From Candidatus Accumulibacter proximus (GTDB lineage Bacteria; Pseudomonadota; Gammaproteobacteria; Burkholderiales; Rhodocyclaceae): a stretch of 64,000 nucleotides of DNA. The notes under the pieces are model-generated. The model was not told the DNA's origin. It saw only the letters and a list, made by a program, of their open reading frames with translations, and did not search any database. The stretch spans positions 496,001 to 560,000 of the forward strand of contig JADJMH010000001.1 in NCBI GenBank assembly GCA_016709675.1. The letters run 5' to 3'. The translations under genes were made by a program, and so were the position numbers. Shown here one piece after another: positions 36,342-45,379 of this stretch. Each line of letters starts with the position of its first letter. Position 1 is the first letter of the stretch.

Positions 36342-38272
36342 CTTGCCGCTTCTGCCCCGGGAAGGATGGCCACGGTCGGTGCGTCGAGCACATTGCGCAG
36401 GAAGGCTTCGAACATCAGCAGCGTCCACAAGGGTGAACTGTAATCGCTCGCTCCCGACTGATGGGCATCGACGAGATGGCGCAGGTAATCCTGATTGAAC
36501 CAGCCGGTCGCCGCCAGGCGCGGGCCAAGCACCGCCTGGCGAACGCGTTCCCTGAGGGGGCCGCGGAACCAGCGGGCGAGCGGCACGGCAAAACCCATCT
36601 TCGGACGAAAGAGGATATCCTCCGACAGGCGCGGCTTCATCGCCTCTTTCAGGAGGAATTTGCCTTCCTGGCCGCGCACCTTGAGCGATGAGGGCAACGT
36701 CGCCATCCATTCGACCAGTTCGTGATCCATCAGCGGCTCACGCACCTCGAGCGAGTGCGCCATGCTGGCGCGGTCGACCTTGGTGTTGATGTCGCCTACC
36801 AGGTAGGTCTTGAGGTCAAGGTACTGGATCAAGGCCAGGGGGTCGTCAGTGCCCGCGCGCTCCGCATGATACCGAAAGACCTCCTGCGCACTGTAGCCGT
36901 CGATCTCACTCTGGAAACGATCCGTAAAGAGCTTGGTTCGCATTGGGCCACGCAGGATCGAGACGGAATGGAAGTAGGCCTCGACGGAGGTACGCCCCAT
37001 GCCTTCAAACGTCGTCTTGGCGCGAAACATGCGCGGCGCCCAGTCCGCCTTCGGAAAGACGCGGCCGAGCAGGCCAAACAGCGGTCGGCGAACACCATGC
37101 GGCAGAGCTGAACGCAGTCGTTCTTCCATCAGGTGCAGGCGATAACGGCGATAACCGCCAAAAGTCTCGTCACCGCCATCGCCCGAGAGGGCCACCGTCA
37201 CATGTTTTCGTGCCAGTTGACAGACCCGGTAGGTCGGGATCGCCGAGCTGTCGGCATAGGGTTCGTCGTAGAGTCTGGCCAGCGTGTCGATCAGATCGAA
37301 GTCGTCGCTGGCGACCAGGTCGCAGTGATGGTTGGTTCGATAGCGGTCAGCGACCGTCTGGGCGAACGTGGACTCGTTGAAAGCCGGGTCATCAAACGCG
37401 ATCGAACAGGTGTTGACCGGCTCGGCCGAGAGCCCCGCCATCAGGGCAACGACGGCGCTGGAATCGACGCCGCCGGAGAGGAACGCGCCGAGCGGCACTT
37501 CCGAGATCATCCGCAGGCGAATCGACTCGCCGAGCTTCTCGTCCAGCTGCGCGCAGGCTTCGGTCAGCGAGCAGCGGCTATCGAGACTGAAACGTACGTC
37601 CCAGTACTCCCGCGGCTCGGGCACCCGCAGCCCGCGACGCAGCGTCAAGGTGTGGGCTGGCGGCAGCTTTCTGGCCTGACGGAAGATCGTCCTCGGCTCG
37701 GCCACGTAGCCGAGCGCGAAGTATTCCTCCACTGCGAGCGGATCGATGTCTCGTGCCAGTCCGCCATGCGCCAGCAGCGACTTGAGCTCGGAGCCGAAGA
37801 TAAAGGTTCCGCCGGGCAGCAGCGCGTAGTAGAGCGGTTTGACAGCCAGCCGGTCGCGCGCCAGAAAGAGGGTTTCGCGGTTGCGGTCCCACAGGGCAAA
37901 GGCGAACATGCCGCGAAAACGGCGAACGCAATCCTCGCCCCAGGCCTCCCAGGCATGGACGATGACCTCGGTGTCGCTGCGCGTATGGAAGACGTGGCCA
38001 AGCGCCAGCAACTCGGGAATGAGTTCCTGGTAATTGTAGATCTCGCCGTTGAACACCACGCAAACGCTCTGATCCTCGTTGTAGAGTGGTTGCTGGCCGG
38101 TGGACAGGTCGATGATCGAGAGCCGCCGATGACCCAGGCCAACACCAGGTTCAAGGTGCAGGCCCCCTTCATCGGGGCCACGGTGGTGCTGCGATTCGTT
38201 CATCCGCGTAAGCACGGCGCGATCAATGTCACATCGGCCACGGGTATCGAATATTCCGGTAATGCCGCACAT
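36338..38272 (-). CDS. XrtA/PEP-CTERM system amidotransferase (asparagine-synthetase type)
   Basis: 644 residues with an intact class II glutaminase (MCGITGIFDT, Cys2, then HRGPDEGG and NGEIYNYQELI). The synthetase half holds SGGVDSS at residues 266-272, then LSGDGGDETFGGYRR and RPKMGFAVPLARWFRG. It matches the exosortase A amidotransferase family TIGR03108 as known, a marker of these loci. It sits between two glycosyltransferases in a chain of overlapping genes. Probable role: amidation of a uronic acid or amino acid on the EPS. It and the gene at 33189 both keep the catalytic Cys that the enzyme at 2871 has lost. Confidence 0.9.
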   Translation of the reverse strand: MCGITGIFDTRGRCDIDRAVLTRMNESQHHRGPDEGGLHLEPGVGLGHRRLSIIDLSTGQQPLYNEDQSVCVVFNGEIYNYQELIPELLALGHVFHTRSDTEVIVHAWEAWGEDCVRRFRGMFAFALWDRNRETLFLARDRLAVKPLYYALLPGGTFIFGSELKSLLAHGGLARDIDPLAVEEYFALGYVAEPRTIFRQARKLPPAHTLTLRRGLRVPEPREYWDVRFSLDSRCSLTEACAQLDEKLGESIRLRMISEVPLGAFLSGGVDSSAVVALMAGLSAEPVNTCSIAFDDPAFNESTFAQTVADRYRTNHHCDLVASDDFDLIDTLARLYDEPYADSSAIPTYRVCQLARKHVTVALSGDGGDETFGGYRRYRLHLMEERLRSALPHGVRRPLFGLLGRVFPKADWAPRMFRAKTTFEGMGRTSVEAYFHSVSILRGPMRTKLFTDRFQSEIDGYSAQEVFRYHAERAGTDDPLALIQYLDLKTYLVGDINTKVDRASMAHSLEVREPLMDHELVEWMATLPSSLKVRGQEGKFLLKEAMKPRLSEDILFRPKMGFAVPLARWFRGPLRERVRQAVLGPRLAATGWFNQDYLRHLVDAHQSGASDYSSPLWTLLMFEAFLRNVLDAPTVAILPGAEAAR

Positions 38273-38311
38273 AAATCTGTCTTTGTTCCCTTCTTGAAGT
38301 CGCGCGTTGGC

Positions 38312-39499
38312 CTACGGATGGACCAATGCATTACGACCCGGCATTCGGCTCCGGGACTTGAGCAGTCGATCGTAGAGATCCTGGTAACCCTGAGTCATGG
38401 CTTCAAGGCTGAAGCGACGCTCGACGACCGCCCTCCCGGCCGCTCCCGCTGCCCTCGCCCATCGGGGTTCGATCGCGTAGGCTGCGATCTTCTGCGCCAT
38501 CGCATCTACATCGGCAGGCTTAACCAACTCCCCGGTCCGACCGGATTCAACCAATTCACCGTTGCCGCCGACGTCAGTGGCTATCACTGGCAGGGCACTG
38601 GCCATCGCTTCCAGGATGGTGTTCGATACGCCTTCAGCAAGCGAGGGCAGTACGAAGCAATCCAGTCTGCGCAGGATCTCGGGCACATCGTCGCGCTCGC
38701 CCGGCAGCCACGCCAATTCGGCCACGCCCGCCTGATCGAGCAAAGCCTGCGCTTGCGCACGCAGTGGCCCGTTGCCAATCATCACGAGTCGCAGACGGCT
38801 CGCCAACTGGGGAAATGTCTTCAACACCCGGATGAAGGCCTCTGCCAGGGCTGTCTGATTCTTGACGACCTGCATGCGCCCGACGGTACCGATTAAGCAG
38901 CACATGGGATCGGAAAATGGGCAGCCGGCAATCGGCTGACGGGTCTCGGCCGGTGAAAAACGTAGGGTATCGACTCCGTTGTAGATTTGGGACACCTTCC
39001 TGGGCAATATGCCGACTCGCGATGTCAAATACTGCTCGAGATCGCGCGACAGCGCTATGTAATGCGTCACGAACGGCCGGTAGCAACGACGCAGCCACTG
39101 ATATTTCCTGTTCGAACCGTCGAGATCGCCCACATCACGGCCGTGCTCGCCATGGATGCGCACCGGCACACCCGCCGCCCAGGCCGGAAGGACCACTTCC
39201 AGGGCGGCGAGATTGCGACTGTGCACGATCACCGGGCGCAACTCCCTGAAAAGGCGAAACAACCGGGGATAGAGCCAGAACGCGTGTCCCGGCGCTTTCT
39301 TCAGCGCAAAAAATTGCACGTCGTCACGCCCTATGCGTCGCCGGAAATCGGTGATCTCGGTCAGGGCAATCACGACATGGCGATATGTATCTGCGGGCAT
39401 GTGATTGATGAGATTGACCACGCCGTTCTCGAGGCCGCCAACGTCGAATCGATAGACCACATGGGCAATGAGCGGACGCAGGTCGCGCACTTTCGTCAC
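38312..39499 (-). CDS. Glycosyltransferase, exosortase A system (stp2 type)
   Basis: 395 residues. The start is GTG 39499, overlapping the exosortase stop (GTGA). It begins LRPLIAHVVYRFDVGGLENG, with VNLINHMP. Further family features are VHSRNLAALEVVLPAWAAGV, RIHGEHGRDVGDLDGSNRKY (conserved in the TIGR03088 family as known) and YNGVDTLRFSP. GTVGRMQVVKNQTALAEAF and FVLPSLAEGVSNTILEAMAS (EX7E) follow. It adds a sugar to the growing EPS unit. Being directly coupled to xrtA is the common arrangement and supports assigning this as a core XrtA gene. Confidence 0.9.
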   Translation of the reverse strand: MTKVRDLRPLIAHVVYRFDVGGLENGVVNLINHMPADTYRHVVIALTEITDFRRRIGRDDVQFFALKKAPGHAFWLYPRLFRLFRELRPVIVHSRNLAALEVVLPAWAAGVPVRIHGEHGRDVGDLDGSNRKYQWLRRCYRPFVTHYIALSRDLEQYLTSRVGILPRKVSQIYNGVDTLRFSPAETRQPIAGCPFSDPMCCLIGTVGRMQVVKNQTALAEAFIRVLKTFPQLASRLRLVMIGNGPLRAQAQALLDQAGVAELAWLPGERDDVPEILRRLDCFVLPSLAEGVSNTILEAMASALPVIATDVGGNGELVESGRTGELVKPADVDAMAQKIAAYAIEPRWARAAGAAGRAVVERRFSLEAMTQGYQDLYDRLLKSRSRMPGRNALVHP

Positions 39500-41055
39500 C
39501 GTAAATCGGCCGTCTGCCGCAGCGCGGTTTCAATCACCTCGCCGGCCGCATCGGCAAAGGCAGCGAGTATCGCCTCCGCTTCGCCAGGCTGGGTCTGCCG
39601 CGCGTACAGTATGATCACTGCCGAATCGTCCCCCCGGCCGGTCAGCCGAGAAAATGCCGTATACGCCTTCGCCAGAACATCGCTGGAGGTCCAGCGCCCG
39701 TTAATCCAGTACCACTGCCAGACGACCATCTGCGTGCTGCCCGGTCCCCGCAGACTTGTCGTTCGAATCTTGACTGGCTGCTGGTTGAAGGAGATTTCTC
39801 GCGTGCCGCCGCCGATTCTCGACCATACCCGATCGTCACTGGTGACCAGAACATTCGATGAAGTGACCAGTTTGTGCTGCTGGTCCTGATTGCGGTAGTA
39901 GGCCACAAAAAGTCCTGCCTGCTGCCCGTCCTTCTGATGGATCACTTGCTTACTCGCCGCGTAGTTCTCGAACCTTGGCGACCAGTCGTACAAGCCTTCG
40001 CGAGTTTCATGCCAGCCGACGATCGGCCCAAGGGGAGAAATCTGACTGACCGGCTGCGCCGTTTGTTGATCGATCTGCCTTTGCGCGAGCGGCCATAGTG
40101 CCGCCACCAGAACGGTGACAACAGCTGCGACCACCACCGAGGCAACGGCTGGCATGCCACCAACGGTCACCCCACTCGTCGACAACGATGTGGGTACCAC
40201 GTCCGGCTCGTCCTCCCGCCAGCGCGCCCCAATCCAGAACATGGCCAGGATCACGACGCCGAAGAATACCCAGCCGTAGATCAGATGGTCGACGCCGACA
40301 GCCAGCCTGTTGCCGGACAAATGGCCAAGCATCACGATCATGTAAGCACGCAACCAATTGGCGATGATCGGCACAATGATCGAAACGCCGACAAACAGCA
40401 GTCGCCGCTTCAAGGAGGAATAGGTGAGATAAGCGAAGAGCGTTCCTACGGTGACCGAGGCAATAAGATAGCGGACCCCGCTACACGCCTCGACAACCGA
40501 CCAACTGCCCGAGGGAATCACCAGGTTCTGCCCTTCGCTGAACACCGGAACTCCGGTGAGGCGTAACCCAAACACAGTGGCGTGTGCCGTCCATTCCATC
40601 AGCTTGGGCTGGGTGAAGTCACCGAAAGGAACGGCGAAGAGCAGAAAGAACAGCGGGAAGGCGATGCGGCGCGCGACCGTCCAGCCAAGCACCGCCGGCA
40701 CGGCGAAGATCAGCATCGCTGTCAGCGCAAACTGGGAAAGCGCATTGACTGCGGCCAGTTCGCCAAGCAACCAACCAAAGCCGGCGCCAGCCAATAGCAG
40801 GACGGCGAGAAAGCTGCCTCTGGGCGCCAGTACGGCAATCCTTGAGCGCACCCGCCAGATTAACCAGAGCGTGATCGGTGGCACGATCATCCCGTGCGCA
40901 TAGGTGTCGGAGCGCCCCCAGATCGCCGCCATGTCGAGCGCAGTTTCGCGGAAAAGCGCCAGGATCATCAGCAGGGTCAGCGCCAGCGTGGGTACGGCGA
41001 TGCGCCAGGCGGGGCTGGTGGAAGACAATGTCGGGCTCGCGGCAGCGTGGTTCAT
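39496..41055 (-). CDS. xrtA: Exosortase A with C-terminal EpsI-type domain
   Basis: 519 residues. The N-terminal 290 residues are a polytopic membrane domain with about eight helices. The transpeptidase triad typical of exosortases is visible: Cys191 in VVEACSGVRYL, Arg236 in NWLRAYMIVM and His257 in GVDHLIYGW. The remaining ~230 residues resemble EpsI (GPIVGWHETREGLYDWSPRF, VAYYRNQDQQHKLVTSSNVL), which is often a separate gene. XrtA cuts PEP-CTERM sorting signals of exported proteins and probably couples them to the EPS. No PEP-CTERM protein is encoded in this window, so its substrates lie elsewhere. The start overlaps nothing; the stop overlaps the stp2 gene. Confidence 0.93.
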   Translation of the reverse strand: MNHAAASPTLSSTSPAWRIAVPTLALTLLMILALFRETALDMAAIWGRSDTYAHGMIVPPITLWLIWRVRSRIAVLAPRGSFLAVLLLAGAGFGWLLGELAAVNALSQFALTAMLIFAVPAVLGWTVARRIAFPLFFLLFAVPFGDFTQPKLMEWTAHATVFGLRLTGVPVFSEGQNLVIPSGSWSVVEACSGVRYLIASVTVGTLFAYLTYSSLKRRLLFVGVSIIVPIIANWLRAYMIVMLGHLSGNRLAVGVDHLIYGWVFFGVVILAMFWIGARWREDEPDVVPTSLSTSGVTVGGMPAVASVVVAAVVTVLVAALWPLAQRQIDQQTAQPVSQISPLGPIVGWHETREGLYDWSPRFENYAASKQVIHQKDGQQAGLFVAYYRNQDQQHKLVTSSNVLVTSDDRVWSRIGGGTREISFNQQPVKIRTTSLRGPGSTQMVVWQWYWINGRWTSSDVLAKAYTAFSRLTGRGDDSAVIILYARQTQPGEAEAILAAFADAAGEVIETALRQTADLR

Positions 41056-41138
41056 GGACTTGCTTTCGGCAAACAGGTGTGGTCAGCAACGATCAATTCC
41101 GCGCGATCAACGCCGGACAAAATCGTCCCCAGGCTCAC

Positions 41139-42212
41139 TCAACCCAGGTTGCGCACAATGAACGGCCCAAGCCAGTTGGCCAGACCGATCGGCAGCCGCC
41201 GCCAGGTGTTGATCAGCAGACGGTATTTGGCATTCGAAGGGTTGTTCTGCGGGATGGCTTCACGGCGATACAGGCAATACTCGTAGAACAGCGGCTGCGG
41301 CTCGAAACCCCAGTTCTTCTTGAAAGAATACGAGCCGGTGCCCTGCTTGCTGCGGCCGTAGTCGAAAACCTTGATGCCGCGCTCGCACGAGCGACGCATC
41401 AGCTCCCAGTATTTGAAGTCGTTGGCCGCCAGTTCGCGCGCCGACAGCGCGTCACCGGCGTAATAGGGCAGTACCTCATCGCGAAAATAGAAGCTCAGGA
41501 CGCTGCTCAGCGAACGCCCGGAGCCGTCCACAACGGTCAGCACCTGACAGTCGTCGGCGAAGACCCGCTGCAGCGCGTCGAAATAGCGCCGCGGAAAGGC
41601 CGGTGTCCCATGCCGGTGGACGTTGTCGGCATAGAGGGCAAAGAAGCGGCCAGGTTCGCTGCGCAGTCCGTTCTTGATTCCCTTGCGCACCATCGCCCGC
41701 TGTTTGCGCGGGATGGCCTGCATGTTGGCCTCCACCTCGGGCGCAATCTCCTTGCGAAAACTGACGTAAAGCGCCTGCGTCGGCCATTCCGGGTGACGTT
41801 GCCGCAGATTGCGCATTTCCAGGTGATCGACGCGAAGACGCCCAGCCGTTGCCTGCGCTTCCCGCTCCAACGCTTCGACCGCTGCCGGAGTGCTGGCTGC
41901 CACACCGCCATAGACAGCAAACGGCAGCGAGGCCAGCGAGTTCCCGAAGAGCCGGCTTTTCACCTGGGCCAGCGGCAAAACGCCTTCGACCACACCAGCA
42001 CGCTCGGCGTAGAGGAAATGCGTTGCATGACCGAAAACCTCACGCAGGATCCTCTGCCATCCCGATCTGTGGAAAAAAGTGGCTTCCGGACACGCCTGGA
42101 CGAAGGCATCCCAGCGCGCCACCGCAACCGGATCATCGTGATCCAGGCGCTTGATAACCAGTGGCGCGCTCGCCGCAGCCAGCCGGGTCACTTCCTCAAT
42201 GGTCGTTCTCAT
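41139..42212 (-). CDS. FemAB-family protein, XrtA/PEP-CTERM system-associated
   Basis: 357 residues with a GNAT-like fold duplicated as in FemA/FemB. Visible segments are DHDDPVAVARWDAFVQACPE, then ATFFHRSGWQRILREVFGHA, LASLPFAVYGGVAASTPAAV and YFDALQRVFADDCQVLTVVD. The C-terminal acceptor site reads VFDYGRSKQGTGSYSFKKNW, followed by PQPLFYEYCL. FemAB proteins transfer amino acids from tRNA to peptides. In XrtA loci (TIGR03019 family as known) they may add amino acids to sugars. The stop is followed by wecB and the deacetylase; the start overlaps the deacetylase stop (ATGA). Function is by family; no catalytic test is possible here. Confidence 0.88.
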   Translation of the reverse strand: MRTTIEEVTRLAAASAPLVIKRLDHDDPVAVARWDAFVQACPEATFFHRSGWQRILREVFGHATHFLYAERAGVVEGVLPLAQVKSRLFGNSLASLPFAVYGGVAASTPAAVEALEREAQATAGRLRVDHLEMRNLRQRHPEWPTQALYVSFRKEIAPEVEANMQAIPRKQRAMVRKGIKNGLRSEPGRFFALYADNVHRHGTPAFPRRYFDALQRVFADDCQVLTVVDGSGRSLSSVLSFYFRDEVLPYYAGDALSARELAANDFKYWELMRRSCERGIKVFDYGRSKQGTGSYSFKKNWGFEPQPLFYEYCLYRREAIPQNNPSNAKYRLLINTWRRLPIGLANWLGPFIVRNLG

Positions 42213-43074
42213 GGTTTCACCACCGCCGCCGATACATCCGCACCGAGAAACACCTCGTCCATCCGCCCCCAGTTGAAATCGGCAAGTAGTCGCTTCAGCC
42301 GGCCTTCGGTGTGCCGCAGATTGACATAGTGGCGAAAACGCGTCTTGGCACTGATACCGGCGACGCGTGGCTGCGCGGCATCGATTTCCCAGGGATGGAA
42401 ATAGAAGATCGCCGGCTGACCATCGAGCTGGTTGACCTTCTGCAGCAGCCAGCGGGACAGCGCATACGGCAGCAACCGGAAGTAGCCGCCACCGCTGGCC
42501 GGCCAGTTCCGATCGAAAAAGCGGGCCGTTGTCACCGGCAGTTCCAGCAAGCCGCAGTTCACCCGATGGGCGAAGCGTGGCGCGCCGGGCATACCGTAGT
42601 GATCATGGCGAATCGGATAGATACTCGAACTGTAGCAATAACCGGCCTCTGGAGACAGTCGAAAGCCCAGAGATTCGCTTCGCCAATCGAAAAGCTCGGC
42701 GCCCGGTAGCCTCTGACCTGCTGACCCGAGAGATCCTCGAGGAGCTTCTTGGCGCGTCCCACGTCCGCAGAAAAATCGGCTTCGTTCAGGTCGCTGGCAC
42801 GCTGATGACCATAGCCGTGGCTTGCCAGTTCGTGACCGGCATCAACAATGCAGCGCACGAGATGCGGATAACGTTCGGCGATCCAGCCGAGCGTAAAAAA
42901 GGTGGCCCGCGTCTGTTGTTCTTCGAGCATCAGAAGAATCCGCTCAACGTTAGCCTCGACCCGGCACTCGCGCAGATGCCACTGATCGCGCGGGATGTAG
43001 GGTGCGAGCGCGGAGACTTGGAAGTAGTCTTCGACATCGATCGTCAGGGCGTTGGTGATCGGCTGGCAGGGCAT
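42209..43074 (-). CDS. Polysaccharide deacetylase, XrtA-associated (DUF3473 type), one frameshift
   Basis: MPCQPITNALTIDVEDYFQV shows the metal-binding Asp pair (DVED), followed by EEQQTRATFFTLGWIAERYP. GHELASHGYGHQRASDLNEA is the His motif and RGYRAPSFSIGE is conserved. The frame changes near 42650. It continues HGMPGAPRFAHR-type sequence, LPVTTARFFDRNWPASGGGY-FRLLPYAL and AIFYFHPWEIDAAQPRVAGI with HYVNLRHTEGRLKRL. These are diagnostic of TIGR03006, the XrtA-linked deacetylase with a C-terminal DUF3473 tail. It would deacetylate amino sugars in the EPS. It overlaps femAB by the ATGA motif and lies 19 bases after wecB. Confidence 0.88.
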
Positions 43075-43093
43075 CTGACGCGACTCTCCGCGG

Positions 43094-44263
43094 CTAACGG
43101 CCGTGCTGCTCGTGGCGAGCGATCAGCCACGATGCGAGATCAGACGCGATTCGCTCTGCCGCCCGTCCATCCCAGAACTCGGGAACGCGGCCGGTCTTGC
43201 CGGCACCAGACAGAATCTCGTCGACACCCCTGCGAATCGCCGCTGGATCACAGCCGACGAGGGTGTTGGTTCCCTGCTCGACGGTGATCGGGCGTTCGGT
43301 GTTCTCTCGTATCGTCAGACAGGGCACGCCGAGTGCCGTCGTTTCCTCCTGCAGCCCGCCGGAATCGGAGAGCACAAGCCTGGCGCCGGCCAACAGGCCA
43401 AGGATCTCCAGATAACCCTGCGGCGGCAACAGGATGATGCGCCTGGTGCTCAGTAATCCGCCGAGACCGAAACGTTCAACGTTGGCACGCGTGCGTGGAT
43501 GCAGGGCAAAAACAAGCGGGACCTTCTCTGCGACTTCACGCAGCACGCTCAGGAGTGGTGCCAGCTTCTCCGCATGATCGACATTGGACGGTCGGTGGAG
43601 AGTGACCACACCATAACCCTGGGGATCGTCGAGAATACCAGGATCGACACCGGCCGCCTGCAGGGTGACTGCCGGTGGATGGGCCAACGCGCGATTCGCC
43701 AGCAGAGAGTCGATCATCACGTTGCCGACGAAGCACATCCGTTCATTGGCAATGCCTTCGCGCGCGAGGTTGGCGTGTGCGCTGCGCTCGGTGGTATACA
43801 GTCGGTCAGCAATCTGATCGGTGAGCACCCGGTTGATTTCCTCCGGCATCAGGCGATCGTAGCTGCGCAAGCCGGCCTCGACATGCACGACGGGCACCTC
43901 CTTTTTGGTGCAGACCAGAGCGCATGCCAACGTCGAATTCACGTCGCCAACGACCAGCACGCAGGATGGTCGATGGGCATCCAACACCAGTTCGAAACGC
44001 CGCATCACCTCCGCCGTCTGCACGGCGTGTGTGCCGGAGCCGACCTCGAGGTTGATGTCCGGATGCGGCAGGCGAAGATCGGCAAACAAGCGGTCGTTCA
44101 TATCCTTGTCGTAGTGCTGCCCGGTGTGCACGAGCAGCGTCGGCAGTGCCGGATGATGGCCACCGAAAGCCCGCAGGATCGGCGCCATCTTCATGAAATT
44201 GGGGCGTGCGCCGACGACGCAGATCACCGGCCCCAGGTTGTTGGGCCATGCCTCATTAACCAA
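43094..44263 (-). CDS. wecB: UDP-N-acetylglucosamine 2-epimerase (non-hydrolysing)
   Basis: 389 residues. GARPNFMKMAPI near the start is the UDP-binding region. VEAGLRSYDRLMPEEINRVL carries active-site residues. HRPSNVDH, FALHPRTRANVE, LVLSDSGGLQEETTALGVP and IRENTERPITVEQGTNTL are the family's remaining signatures. It interconverts UDP-GlcNAc and UDP-ManNAc in the cytoplasm, supplying N-acetylmannosamine for the EPS. With the dehydrogenase at 30665 a ManNAcA-type sugar could be made, but that needs a UDP-ManNAc dehydrogenase activity not proven here. Confidence 0.92.
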   Translation of the reverse strand: MVNEAWPNNLGPVICVVGARPNFMKMAPILRAFGGHHPALPTLLVHTGQHYDKDMNDRLFADLRLPHPDINLEVGSGTHAVQTAEVMRRFELVLDAHRPSCVLVVGDVNSTLACALVCTKKEVPVVHVEAGLRSYDRLMPEEINRVLTDQIADRLYTTERSAHANLAREGIANERMCFVGNVMIDSLLANRALAHPPAVTLQAAGVDPGILDDPQGYGVVTLHRPSNVDHAEKLAPLLSVLREVAEKVPLVFALHPRTRANVERFGLGGLLSTRRIILLPPQGYLEILGLLAGARLVLSDSGGLQEETTALGVPCLTIRENTERPITVEQGTNTLVGCDPAAIRRGVDEILSGAGKTGRVPEFWDGRAAERIASDLASWLIARHEQHGR

Positions 44264-44275
44264 GACTGCTTCCCT

Positions 44276-45370
44276 TCATTGTTTTGCCCGCACCGCATCG
44301 ACCAGTTGCTGCAGCAAGGACAACAGCGCTGCATTGTTGCGTTCGAGACGTACCATGCTGCGCTCGATTCGGATCAAGCGCTGCTCGGACTGTCCCGTTC
44401 TCAGATCGGCAATCACCCTTGAGGCCTGATCCGCCGTGCTGGGATCCACTGCCAGCCGCGACAGGTCGATGTCCAGAACGCCGCTGTCGGTCAGTTGCGG
44501 GTTGATGGGCGCCTGGCCACCATCGATGCTCTTGCTCGAAGTGACCGGCGAAGTGGACTGGGTCTCCTCGCTAAGCTCTCTCGCGACCTCCTCGACGTCC
44601 ACTCGCGTAAACTCACTCTTACCGCTCAGGAAGCCCGACAATAGAAGGCGATCGCAGTGCGCGTTGATGCGCCGGGGCAGACCACCGCTGGCCTCAAAGA
44701 GTGCCTCGAAAGCGCCCGCGTCAAAACGTGGCGAGCCTCTTGATCCGGCGCATTTGAGCCGGTGTTCGATGTAGGCCTGTGTTTCGTCCTGGTCCATCGG
44801 ACCAATGTGACAGGCGGCAATCACGCGCTGCCGCAACTGCTGCATCTGCGGGCTTTGCATGATTTTCCGGAACTCCGGCTGGCCGATCAGGAAACTCTGC
44901 AACAGGGCCTGGGTGCCGAACTGGAAGTTTGACAGCATGCGCAGCTCTTCAATCGCACGCGGCGTCAGGTTCTGTGCCTCGTCAACAATCAGCAGACAAC
45001 GCTTGCCCTGACGGGTGACATCGACCATAAAGGCCTCGAGGCCAAGCAGCATTTCCGACTTGCCAACATTCCGGGTCCCGACACCGAAGGCCCCGGCAAT
45101 CATGCGCAAGGTATCGTCCGCGTCGAGCTGTGTACTGACCAGCTGGGCGGCCACGACCTTCTCTGAATCAAGGTCGTTGAGCAGCCCCCGCACGATCGTT
45201 GTCTTGCCCGCACCCACCTCCCCGGTGACGACGATGAAACCTTCGTTCTGGTTCAGGCCATACTCCAGATAGGCCATCGCACGCCGATGTTGCTTGCTGC
45301 CGAAGTAGAACGAGGGGTCAGGGTTAAGCTGAAAAGGCTTGCAGGTCAAGCCATAGAATGACTCGTACAT
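44276..45370 (-). CDS. ExeA-type AAA ATPase, XrtA-associated
   Basis: 364 residues. Starting at MYESFYGLTCKPFQLNPDPS (ATG 45370) matches the family; a TTG nine bases upstream is less likely. Walker A is GEVGAGKT at residues 50-57; Walker B is KRCLLIVDEAQNLT. LRMLSNFQFGTQALLQSFLI follows, then YIEHRLKCAG and GGLPRRINAHCDRLLLSGFL (arginine-finger/sensor region). The C-terminal 90 residues are Asp/Ser-rich, then a short helix. This is TIGR03015 as known. It probably couples ATP use to the secretion machinery at the inner membrane. It lies between wecB and the outer-membrane protein in the usual XrtA order. Confidence 0.9.
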   Translation of the reverse strand: MYESFYGLTCKPFQLNPDPSFYFGSKQHRRAMAYLEYGLNQNEGFIVVTGEVGAGKTTIVRGLLNDLDSEKVVAAQLVSTQLDADDTLRMIAGAFGVGTRNVGKSEMLLGLEAFMVDVTRQGKRCLLIVDEAQNLTPRAIEELRMLSNFQFGTQALLQSFLIGQPEFRKIMQSPQMQQLRQRVIAACHIGPMDQDETQAYIEHRLKCAGSRGSPRFDAGAFEALFEASGGLPRRINAHCDRLLLSGFLSGKSEFTRVDVEEVARELSEETQSTSPVTSSKSIDGGQAPINPQLTDSGVLDIDLSRLAVDPSTADQASRVIADLRTGQSEQRLIRIERSMVRLERNNAALLSLLQQLVDAVRAKQ

Positions 45371-45379
45371 GATGGTCAA

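Noticed and set aside
37133..38896. Long plus-strand open frame (587 codons) opposite amidotransferase and glycosyltransferase
   Set aside because: It is antisense to well-supported genes, with no recognised domain. It is a typical shadow frame in GC-rich DNA.
40878..42329. Long plus-strand open frame (483 codons) opposite exosortase and FemAB
   Set aside because: Antisense shadow of two firm genes; composition Arg/Gln/Asp-rich without domain.
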